From Lepidonotus clava (Eukaryota > Annelida > Polychaeta > Phyllodocida > Polynoidae): a stretch of DNA of 64,000 nucleotides. The stretch spans positions 44,897,307 through 44,961,306 of the forward strand of contig OW387141.1 in NCBI GenBank assembly GCA_936440205.1, written 5' to 3'. Under the pieces are notes generated by a model, which worked only from the letters and a program-made list of their open reading frames with translations, was not told where the DNA came from and ran no database searches. The translations under genes were made by a program, and so were the position numbers. Shown one piece after another: positions 47,257 to 57,337 of the stretch (the stretch's first letter is position 1; each line of letters opens with the position of its first letter).

Positions 47257-47883
47257 AGATGTTTGTGGACTTCTCCCGGTACCCCGTGCATGATGGACTT
47301 TAATCCCACCTTAAGAAGACCGCCCCACTCACCACCTCATGGCCTTTTGATCGCATCAGCCTTACCATTCCCCGTTGATAGCGTCCTGTGGTGAAGTGGC
47401 TATTTTTCTATCTTTTTCGCCCCCCCCCTCTCCCCCCAAACCGCTCTACTATACGTCTTCCCCTTTGAAGAGATGAATGGCGGTGGGTGTAGGGGCGCCC
47501 CCTCCCGGCTGGACCCGGCAATAAATGTTGGCTGAGAGCACTTGGACAGGTGGCCAGCAGGGGCCAGGGGTCATACATCACGGCCACCAGCGAAGGGCAG
47601 GCCACGTGCCAGGCCTGTAGTATGGACGGGGGTGGGCGCTGGTAACTGGCGAGCTGTGAGTAGTTAGGTAGGTGCTCCGGGCCGCCACTCGGGTAGCGCC
47701 CCTTACAAGTGGCCGCCGGCTGCCTGTCATACATTCTACCCCTCGACATCCCCTCTCCCACCTTTAACCCAGTCATTATCGTGCCGCGGGCAGTGTGGGT
47801 ACCTGATGTACTGATCTCAAAGGCTCCATTGAGAGCCCCCATCCGCCCCGTCTCCCGGCCCTTCCCCCAGACGTAGCACTCAG
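47257..47883. other. GC-rich segment between two inverted MITEs
   Basis: About 630 bp, clearly GC-richer than its surroundings. It has a 144-codon - strand open frame with no recognised domain. It could be a regulatory or captured segment. Confidence 0.4.
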
Positions 47884-48109
47884 TCTAAAGGCTGTACCTG
47901 TATTCCACTAGCCAACTTTACTCTCGATTTGGAAAAATCGGGAGTGGGAATATTGATTAATCATAGGCATGTTACATATCATTAGAAAGGTCTTTAAATG
48001 CTCTTTCAAACAATATGTAACATGCATAGTCTTTTGCCATATAACTGCTTAAAAGCTACAAATTACCAAATTACCGGCAGATAGGATCGCCTAGTGGAAT
48101 ACAGGCTTT
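47884..48109 (+). mobile_element. MITE family B, copy 3
   Basis: It begins GGCTGTACCTGTATTCCACT and ends CGCCTAGTGGAATACAGGCT. It is collinear with copy 2 in reverse orientation, including TTACATATCATTAGAAAGGT. Confidence 0.78.
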
Positions 48110-48393
48110 GTGCTGTGCTGGTGGTTGATTGGTGCACGCTGTGAACGTGAAGACAGCCACCAACAACCCCTTCCCCAGCCTTGGGTCGGCAATATTGCAT
48201 CAGTCGCCGTCGGATTGCTTACATACCTATGAACGCAGAAAGCAGTATCCCTTTACAAAGCCATTAGGGCCCGAGCTGGTGTTCCTAGAATTGTAAATGT
48301 GAAGTATCGGATTAATTATCTAGCACGGGGGAAAGTGAGGGATAGGGGAACAGCGATGGAAGCCCGAGACGGACTGATTATAACGGCTTCTTC

Positions 48394-48606
48394 GTGAAGT
48401 CTATATTTCACATACCGATTTTGGTTTTGGTAATTTTGATTTTATTTAGTATATTATATGAAACCATACATCCCATAGGCCTTTACCATTTGAAAGTTAA
48501 TTGGAAAACCGTTTTGGTGATATCAACATGAATGTATATAACCTTAATTACTATTGATGATTTTTAAAATCGGCAGCAAAATCGTGCGTGGTATATAGAC
48601 TTAAAG
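48394..48606. mobile_element. MITE family B, copy 4
   Basis: The left AGTCTATATTTCACATACCG and right GTATATAGACTT are inverted, with CGATTTTGG and AAAATCGGCAGCAAAATCG inside. Closest to copy 1 at 28.5 kb. Confidence 0.65.
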
Positions 48607-49489
48607 CGCTGTAAGCCTTCCAATGAGAGAAAGCTCTTATGTCTAAGTAGATGAGAGACATGTCTTAAGATCACGAGACAGCTGTTTAAAGAAGCAATAA
48701 ACTGCAATATGAGGGAATATAAGACTTAGAATGAAAGATGTTTTAGCTCATGTCAATAAAAAGCTAAACATTAGCTTACCACTCTGTTACGAATAATACT
48801 ATAACTTAATACCCTCAAGCTGCTCTGACTATTAATGACATTACATTGTCTCGTGCTTGCTGCTAATCAGCACCTAATCAACAACTGTTTTATGAATTGA
48901 AATTAGTATTGAGGGTTGATTTCTCATAGGAATATTTCGTTAGTGTACTTCTTACATGATTTATCTCGTTAACAGTATATTTTATTGTCCTTATAGACTG
49001 TGATAGAGAGGTTATGGAGAGGATAATTAAGGTTATGGGCATTCGCCTGGCCTAAAGACTATATAAAACTATTTTGATAGAACGTGCCAGATGCGATATT
49101 ACATATAAATTGCCAACCTTATCCCCCTTTTGTTGAATGTAATTGGAAGCATAATCAAATCAAATATCTGTCATGTAACCACCATGCTGTGCAGATCTTT
49201 AATAAGGTTCCTTGTGGGCATCAGTCATTTGCCTTCGTCTCACAGAAATTGTTTGAGGGTCCTTCATCGGTCAAAACGAACATCCCCTGTGTTGATTTCT
49301 ACCTTCTATGTTTGCCTTCGAGGGATGAATAGGCAGATGACGTATTGAGGAGTTTCATTTTGGGATCCTTTGATATCTCTCAAGGGATGATGATGGACGC
49401 ACCTCTATACCTTACCCTTCACATGGGACAAAGTGTACTACTGTGTTAAAGATAAGGCCTAAGCTGAACCGGCTATGTATGCGATGTTG

Positions 49490-50000
49490 TGTATGTAACG
49501 TTGTGTAGAGTGTTACACAACGTCGCCTGGATGAAAATGTACGTGACAAGATTGTTAATTGTTTTGCACACATGGCTTGTTTATGTTATAACAAATGAAC
49601 ACCATAACATTTTTTTCAATATATCCGTAATTCCGCAATTATCAAGTACATAGTTATCTTTATCTTTGCGATGTTGTGTAAATAGGCTTTTCTTAAATAG
49701 ATGTAGGTATGTTGAATGGGATTTATAGACCTTGTGGAGACGTAGTCACATGACCACATTTTGGTGATCACCTGTGCTCTCCATAACCATGTTGTTTTGA
49801 AATAAAACCAAAATTTATTACCAATATAGTTCACACAATGTGATATAAGCGATGTCTCGTGTGCAAATTTACTTACGTAAATTACATCCTTCAAATTCCC
49901 ATTTCTATATACTACCTACACTTTTATGAACAGTGGTGTATAAGTTAAGATAATTCAAGCGACAATCTCGCGTACATAGTAGAGCGTATTGAGGCGATAC
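49490..50000 (+). repeat. Degenerate satellite-like copies, third block
   Basis: ACACAACGTCGCCTGGATGA (49513) and AAATTCCCATTTCTATATAC (49893) match the family at 19.1 kb. The two phrases are ~380 bp apart here because the repeat shared with 53190 lies between them. Confidence 0.45.
49727..49822 (+). repeat. Dispersed repeat shared with 53190-53275
   Basis: CTCTCCATAACCATGTTGTT, then TTGAAATAAAACCAAAAT, here. At 53234 it reads CTCTCCATGACCATGTAGTT, then TTGAAATAAACCCAAAAT. Upstream CACATGACCAC/CACATAACCAC also match. Class unknown. Confidence 0.6.
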
Positions 50001-50160
50001 GGCACATGTAGCGTTGCCGTTCAACGCCTATTATTGAAGAGTGCGGTTCACACAACCCATCCAGTGTACTACAAACATCCTGTGTATACACTTTACGAAC
50101 CACTGGAAACCTAAAGCCGTTAAAATCTTTAATTTGTGCAACCACTCTTTAAAAACAAGA

Positions 50161-50440
50161 CCGCCGGAAGGCCCCTTTCGGCGCCAAACATTGTTAGAAA
50201 AGGTATTGTAGTAAGAAAGCGTGCGAATTCAGTCAATTAAGCAGCGGAAGAATTCGTCTGCAGAGCCGTAATGCTCAATCAATATGCTGCAAGAAGCTTT
50301 AATGTGGTGTGGTGAAAAAGTCATCTCCAAGTTCCAACGTCATTTTCCCGCCCTTTGTAGAAAAATCACCTCTTGGCCTCGTGGTGGAGCCTTTGCAGAC
50401 GACAATCTGCCGGAGAGGTCCGTTTTGGCGCGAACATGAA
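50161..50440. promoter_or_regulatory. E2F-like motif cluster on duplicated sequence
   Basis: E2F-type cores TTTCGGCGCCAAA (50176), TTTTCCCGCCC (50343) and TTTTGGCGCGAAC (50423) lie within 260 bp. The first and third sit in related ~33-bp blocks beginning GCCGGA. Whether this is a promoter or a repeat is open. Confidence 0.3.
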
Positions 50441-51079
50441 GAAGTGCCAAGTGTCGAATGACGAATGTAATTACGAAATTTGGTGAAAACTGACCAAAAA
50501 TCAATCAACAATGTCCACCAAGTGTTCTAATTTCCTCAAACTGTCAATTTATACTTGTTTAAGTGGAAAGACAAGGTTTTGAACATCTCTTCTACTGTGG
50601 AATATAGTTCTTAAAAGAAATGACTGTCTGGATACGTGGAGTATACACAATGTTAACAAGAACTGGTTTATGCTGCGTGGAAATGAATTGTACTTACTAC
50701 TTACGCTTATAACCTAGAAAAAAGTTGTTTACTGAATGTGGTTGTCTCAATCACAAGCTCCCATAAACTCAGAGGAATAACGAAACATCTAACAAGGAAA
50801 CGTATCCTCCTAGAGATTTGATGTTAATGTGCAAAACTTTAACATCTGACATGGCCCATTACTTTAGCTCCTTTGAAGTTAATATCTTTCATAAATATAA
50901 AGATTTAATCGTGTTATCTTTATAGAGATTGTTTGTTACGTACAAACTTTGTCATGACAATGATAAACTCTTCAAACTCTCTTCCTTTGAATCAACATTT
51001 GTACCATAAATTGTTGTTATCTTATCTTTGTTATTGACATTCCCAGAAGTCATTGAATAACGGTAGAATGCCGCGATTG

Positions 51080-51480
51080 CAATGGGGATGTACACGACGT
51101 CGTTTACGTTTGTATCAAAGCATGCGCGATACGATCACGTACCCTCAAAATGTAAGTAGTATATTGAAATGTGAATTTGCAGCTTGCGGGTAAATAGTAG
51201 TTGAGTACATGTGTATGTATGCGACACCATTTATTGAATAGCTTTAATATGAACAATAATATATTGTATCTTACCGTCGCCTCTACATCATTCACTTAAC
51301 GCGACAAGTATAAAAGCATTTGAATTTTGGACTTCATTTACTGTAAATATTGTTCCATAAGTAGTACATGAAAATAAGACGTTGATACTGGTTACAAACT
51401 GGTTTCATCTCATACCAGTGACATTGTGTACACCCTCTTTTGAGTCCCAACGACGTCGCATACACGACCTTCATTCTGTT
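51080..51480 (-). repeat. Degenerate satellite-like copies, fourth block, inverted
   Basis: GTAAGTAGTATATTGAAATG (about 51151) is the reverse complement of the CATTTCAATATACTACTTAC form. TACACGACGTCG occurs at 51091 and ACGACGTCGCATACACGACC at about 51449. Confidence 0.45.
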
Positions 51481-51745
51481 CTACTGTTCTGCTGTTTGGA
51501 TTTACTTTCTAGTTCTGTATTATTGTTATTGTCATAAAAAAAGGTGTCGCTTCCGTGGTCAGGTTTTTCCCCAAAATAGTCACAATGTTTGGGCCACAAA
51601 TTTACGTTTTGAAAGGGAAGTCATCACTGATTAGACTTAAACTGATACAGTCAAACTGGAGACCTGTTGACACCCAACACCTGATTTACCCACAATCCTC
51701 AGTCCTGTCACTTGGGTCCAGTAATGAGTCCTGCGGGCAGGCCTC

Positions 51746-52292
51746 GCCTGGTGGTGACTGACCCCAGGTAGGGGTCATCTGGCCCCCTGGTGGTGACAGA
51801 CCCCAGGCAGGGGTCATCTGGCCCCCTGGTGGTGACTTACCCCAGGTAGGGGTCATCTGGCCCCCTGGTGGTGACTGACCTCAGGAAGGGGTCATCTGGC
51901 CCCCTGGTGGTGACTGACCTCAGGTAGGGGTCATCTGGCCCCCTGGTGGTGACTGACCTCAGGTAGGGGTCATCTGGCCCCCTGGTGGTGACTGACCTCA
52001 GGTAGGGGTCATCTGGCCTCCTGGTGGTGACTGACCCCAGGTAGGGGTCATCTGGCCCCCTGGTGGTGACTGACCCCAGGCAGGGGTCATCTGGCCCCCT
52101 GGTGGTGACTGACCCCAGGTAGGGGTCATCTGGCCCCCTGGTGGTGACTGACCCCAGGTAGGGGGTCATCTGGCCCCCTGGTGGTGACTTACCCCAGGTA
52201 GGGGTCATCTGGCCCCCTGGTGGTGACTGACCCCAGGTAGGGGTCATCTGGCCCCCTGGTGGCGACTGACCCCAGGTAGGGGTCATCTGGCC
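51746..52292 (-). repeat. 39-bp minisatellite, 14 units
   Basis: The unit on the + strand runs GGTGGTGACTGACCCCAGGT, then AGGGGTCATCTGGCCCCCT. Fourteen starts are 39 bp apart (51751 to 52259), with one extra G near 52163. Because 39 is 13 codons, the - strand stays open for 149 codons (GQMTPTWGQSPPG, then a shifted frame). The single-base slip argues against selection as protein. Confidence 0.95.
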
Positions 52293-52889
52293 ATAGCCCC
52301 CAAATAAAATGTATGTTTATATAAACCCATCCCAGTTTGCACCAACATAAAAGTCAATCATGAAATATTTTCAAAATTGCCTTCCTGCTTATTCCATGAA
52401 ATTAGTAGAATTATACAAAATTATTCACAGCAATTTGATTGACAAATTGCTCCCAGAATTTATCAAGTGCAGCTTTATATATTGAATAATTTTCTTATGA
52501 CAGGTCAGTCTGTCCATGATAGGTCGCAACCTTCCCTGATTGTTTATTCGGTCATAATTTTTTTTATATATTGGCCTTTTCCCCATATATTGACCTTTTT
52601 CTCAATGTTAAAGCCTGTCAGCCCAACCCATCATGTCCAACCCTATTTTGCCCTAAAATACATCATTTTGATTGGCTTGCAAACCTGCAAATCTGTCACT
52701 GGTAAAATTTAAGAAATTGCAATGTTTTGTCAGTACTTAGGGATATAGAAAAACATTATTCTTAGTTATTTCTGTATTCCCAACTCTAGGAGACAAGGAT
52801 GGCTTATACAGCTATTTTGTCCAACCCTTGTCCAACACTGGGATATACCCAAAGTGGGATGGGCTTATTCTTTCTGTTGACATTCAACG

Positions 52890-52993
52890 TCCCATAATCC
52901 TAAATCCGCACTCCAGTCACGACACTCCAGTAATGAGTCCCGCAGGCCAGCCCCACCTGGCGGCGACTGGCCGCAGGTAGGGGTCATCTGCCC
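52890..52993. repeat. Diverged single-unit relative of the 39-bp array with its left flank
   Basis: CCAGTAATGAGTCCCGCAGG, then CACCTGGCGGCGACTGGCCG and CAGGTAGGGGTCATCTG, match 51690-51783 (CCAGTAATGAGTCCTGCGGG ...). It contains just one unit, so it looks like the pre-expansion state. Confidence 0.75.
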
Positions 52994-53189
52994 CCACCTC
53001 CCACCCAGACACAGGGGTTCATCGGCCATGCTGACCACTGGCCGGTGTCAGGCACACTTAGCCCCTGCCAGGTCGGCTTGGAGCTGCTGCAAATGAGACC
53101 AATCCGGGCCGGAATACGCTCAGTGGGAGGTGGGTACCAGTCCCACATAACTCGGTTTAGGTACAATAGATGTTGGTATGTCTAATGTG

Positions 53190-53275
53190 ATCTATAGATC
53201 TTTACAGACTGAGCCACATAACCACCTGTACTCTCCATGACCATGTAGTTTTGAAATAAACCCAAAATGTATATT
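53190..53275 (+). repeat. Dispersed repeat shared with 49727-49822
   Basis: About 85 bp alignable, including the CTCTCCAT(A/G)ACCATGT(T/A)G and TTGAAATAAA words. It lies 3.4 kb from the first copy in the same orientation. Confidence 0.6.
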
Positions 53276-53435
53276 TTCTTCAAGGTAATATCTGTTGATT
53301 ATAATTCTATTGTTTTGTTCATAGTCAATTTGGTATAGATACATTTGCCAGATTCTGTGGAATTATGATTAACAATTATTTCATATTGATCACCAATATG
53401 GCACTCAGTTTATTTTGGGAGATGAAGTCATCTGC

Positions 53436-53520
53436 ACAACGTCTTCAGCTGACCAATCAGGGGACAGGACAGCTACAATTGGTGGAAGCGAAATTAACCT
53501 TGGCGCCATATTTGTAAACC
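53436..53520. promoter_or_regulatory. CCAAT / E2F-like motif pair, uncertain
   Basis: GACCAATCAGG (about 53451) and CCTTGGCGCCATATTTG (about 53498) with GGAAGCGAAA nearby resemble a cell-cycle promoter. No gene start was found around it. Confidence 0.2.
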
Positions 53521-56440
53521 TTGTGGGATTGTGTAATCTGTAACCGGTGTCTAAAGGTTTGAATGAAGAATTTGCTGCAATAACATCTATCCAAAATGTA
53601 TTCTTGATTCTATTTAGAAGAGTTATTTCTCATACCATATTTTATTTATAATCAACACTTAAAGAATTGTGATTACATGGCAGAATTTTGAATCGATAGT
53701 TTCTATAGACTTGAAAAATGCATAGGACGATTATAGGTTGGCATTCTGTTAGATAAATGGCTATGGTCCGAACCTACTGTACGATTTCCTGAATTATATA
53801 TGTGAATAACAATTTAGGCTTATACTTCTATTATTGATTTGCCATATTAATCGTTAGTCGATTCGGGCGTACTGAGCCGTATCAAACTTGTTTACAATAG
53901 TATCTGCCCTTTTTAGTATGTGAGTAGGATATCATGATGTTCATAGAATAGTTCACTTAACAAGAATCCTAGCATCGGTATTCTGCCAAACGTATTAAAG
54001 TTTCAAACCAGCCCATTCTATAGGGATTAACAACATAATATCTATGGTATTTCAGCTCAACACTCTCGTACACATTTAACCTGAAGTAGATTCAAATATC
54101 CGAGAAATGAACCAACTAAAACGTAACACGTTCTCATTTTACGGAATCCCTACTGCTCAATAAGTAGGACTTTATGAGTTTTCTCGTATCCTGTTTTGTC
54201 CGCTCCCTTCTCCTTTTTCATACGTGGTTTCACGATCGGTCTGTTTTCTTAAGTGGTTAAAATTTCCCCTGAGACGCGGAGAGTAGTACACAATCAATAA
54301 CCCCCAGCTGGCCCCGGGAAGCTGTAGACCCTTTACATAGGCATACTACAAAAGAACTATGGTCAGGAAAGTCGAAGAACTATGAGTTTCTGAACAACGT
54401 TTTCAGTCTAAATATCTAACAATATTGACCCTGTTATGACCTCATTAAAGGAGCAGCTGCTTAAGGAGAGGACAAAGTTGGTACATTGTGATTATAGTTA
54501 TAAAGGGTGATCACTAGTGAAGTGTTCCTCTAAATTGAATTAGTCTACATCCTTGATATTGTCATTCTGTTTCAACTACTATTCATTATAAATAAAGAAT
54601 TTTAAATCAAATTAATAGGATTTACGGGGATGTAGGGCACGCACCCCCAACCTTTGGGCATATATGTTGATTTTCTTATTGTTAAATTCTCTAAATTAGA
54701 AGGTGCTGTGGAAGTTTACATAAAAAGGCGTCCTCCTCCAACTTTTTTTGAAAATATTTGGATCCGCCCCTGAAGTAGTATTCCATAAGCAAATCTGTCT
54801 TCGGGATCACAGACATTACATTATACATTTGAATAACATTTGGAGCTGTGTGTGGTAGTTTTTGTGTTAGAATCATTAAACACTTCTTCAGCCTTTACTT
54901 TAATACGCCGATCGTTCAGATGAGGGGAAAATTGTAAAATTCCCTCAAACTGAACACGGATGTCACATGTTACAGCGTCCAAAACATGTCGATATCAATG
55001 TAAAACAGGAAACCCAGGAAGTAAAAACGGGGTTTGAATGAGTTTCGCACGCAATCATGATACAAAAAGGGGACCAAAATCAAAGTAACTCAGAAAAAAA
55101 TCAAGGCACTAAAATAACTATTTCATCTTGGTTTTAAATCAATTTGTGACGCAACATCTGTGAAAAAACTTAATGTTCGATTTTATTTTCATTTTCACGA
55201 TCGGAATTATTGGAACCGACTCATCACAACATTTTCCACTTTTTATGTGAACCTCACGAAACAACCGCTGCCGATTGAATGTAGAGAGGCTGTAATGCAT
55301 TGGAAGTAAATTGGCGGGCCCCTTGAGGTCGGTCGGGATTATTCATAGGAGGGATTGATGGATGATTGCTTTTCTTCTCCAGACTTAGTCCTCTCTGACT
55401 CAGGGTTGACAGGGTGGCCACGTGCCGGCCAATTGATACCACTGGTGGAGGGGTGTGCCAGTCAGGTTGGGAATGATATAGATTAAGCCTGAAGGGTCTG
55501 GTGGAGCCCTACAAGGGTAGGCTGGCGTCTGAGAGGTACAGGGGGGTGGGCAGTCATATAACGATGATGCATCCGCCATCAGCATCAAACCTTCATGTCC
55601 CTGTGAGTCCCGCCCCCGGAGCCCATCACTCTCTAAGTGTCGCGCCGCTTTACAGCCCCCCAGGGCGCCTCCCCACCCCCTGACCCCCATATGGTGTCTT
55701 TGATGGCTTCATACGAGGGGCTGGGGGAGGGGGAGGACATAACCAGACCAGAGAGGAGGCGGCGTCAGCCTTCACTCGCTTAAATGAATCTCCCCTGTGG
55801 CTTCAGGGTTAAAAGGCAATTCGTTTCTTTTAATTGAATAGATCTGCCGTTTCTTTAGATTCCAACCGTTCTGTTCAATATTGATTATAATTCAAAAGGA
55901 GTATGGGTTGATATTTCATATTCACTTCACGCCATATCTTATATATACTCACTATATGTATAATTTAATGAATATTCTGTCAATCAGACTGACAGGTGGG
56001 CTTGAAGGGGCTTATTAAACCCACTGATGCGTGAAACATATATCAAATCAGTGCATCAAGACATAACCTGTCCTCTGAACAGTACCTGCTTTAAAATTTC
56101 AGACTAGTTTCTCAGATGTTTCTATGAATACATATAAGATGGGTCAAACATCAGGAGCCTATGATTGAAAAGCTTTGAGGTCATATAGGCACACTAGGCA
56201 GGGGAATCGCAAATCCCCATCTTTCCAGTTTCTGGTGGATGCCACATGGGCATTGCAGACGAAGTGTCCCATTATAGTTGGAAAAGTCTCACAGCAAGGG
56301 CAGTTAGTTATAAGAGGAACTGCAGGATCTAGTGACTATACACTATGATCATCAATAATTCTATAACTTATAATCATTGTTGAGATTGCGGACCCATGGG
56401 AGGTATAGAAGGATGAAAGATTCCATGAAATGTGATACGT
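53521..56440. other. Intergenic, no gene seen
   Basis: AT-rich except a GC-rich patch at 55300-55780, whose open frames on both strands show no domain. GGATCCGCCCCTG at 54760-54772 is a probable hAT-like transposon end. Confidence 0.4.
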
Positions 56441-56452
56441 CATTATAATGTA

Positions 56453-56480
56453 TATTTATATATATACATATATATATATA

Positions 56481-56521
<41 letters not shown>
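56453..56521. repeat. (TA)n-(TG)n compound microsatellite
   Basis: About 12 TA steps followed by about 20 TG steps. Confidence 0.9.
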
Positions 56522-56523
<2 letters not shown>

Positions 56524-57140
56524 TGTGTATGTAAAAACACTCCTGTTAACTAAATAGCTGTACCCAAAGAGATTCAAACCTTTTTGGTAATATAGCTTGT
56601 GTCTTTTTTCAGCAGGCTGAGGGCATTGACATAAAAAACTCACTCTGCCACTTCAACTCTCTCGGTAAGAGAATATAGTACCTTCACTGTGGCTGCCACT
56701 TGGTCCAACCTTGGCAGCCCGGACAGCACCTGCTAAAAAGGTCAAACTACCTTTGAGCCACAGTGTGTAGCAATCTTAGCCGGCTGAGGGCAGGTTTTCT
56801 ACCCACATAGCAGAGACTGGCCTCACAGACTTACTCTTACACAGAGCACAGTTATTTTCGTTGCAGATTGATTAACATCTGTGCCTTGTGTGCGCTTAGG
56901 TCGGTTTAGCCGTAGCAGGGATTATGAATACGTGAGTCGCTGTATGTGTGTGTCTAAGGGTGGGCCCCTGGTCCTTGGATCTATTATTTAGGTCCCAATG
57001 TCCAGCCCCTGTTGCTAAGAGAGGAGGAATCCCCTGGTGAGCGGCACACCGTTTTCCGGGTCTTGGCACGCAACAACCCTCACCCCCTGCAGGACTGCAT
57101 ATGGCCTGTACATCCAGCCACCTTGTATACATTGCTGTGT

Positions 57141-57337
57141 GCATACCTTTAAAATGATGGAATCTGCATACCTTTAAAATAAGGGAATATGTTTACCTTT
57201 GAATTGAGGAATTCTTCCTACCTTTGAAACAGTAGAATCTACATACCTTTAAAATGCAGGAAATTTGCACCTATTTTAAAACAAGAGGATCTGCATACCT
57301 TTATAATAGGGAAATCAGAATACCTTTAAAATGAAGC
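57141..57337 (+). repeat. 25-bp degenerate minisatellite
   Basis: About eight units of GCATACCTTTAAAATGAGGG followed by AATCT, with substitutions and small indels. Each has a TTTAAA core. Confidence 0.8.

Noticed and set aside
47408-47842. 144-codon - strand frame between the inverted MITEs
   Set aside because: No domain, no splice sites and low-complexity ends; GC-rich sequence favours open frames.
51837-52286. 149-codon frame of 13-residue repeats on the - strand
   Set aside because: It is the 39-bp minisatellite; the reading frame changes within the array at a one-base slip, so no constant repeat protein is kept.
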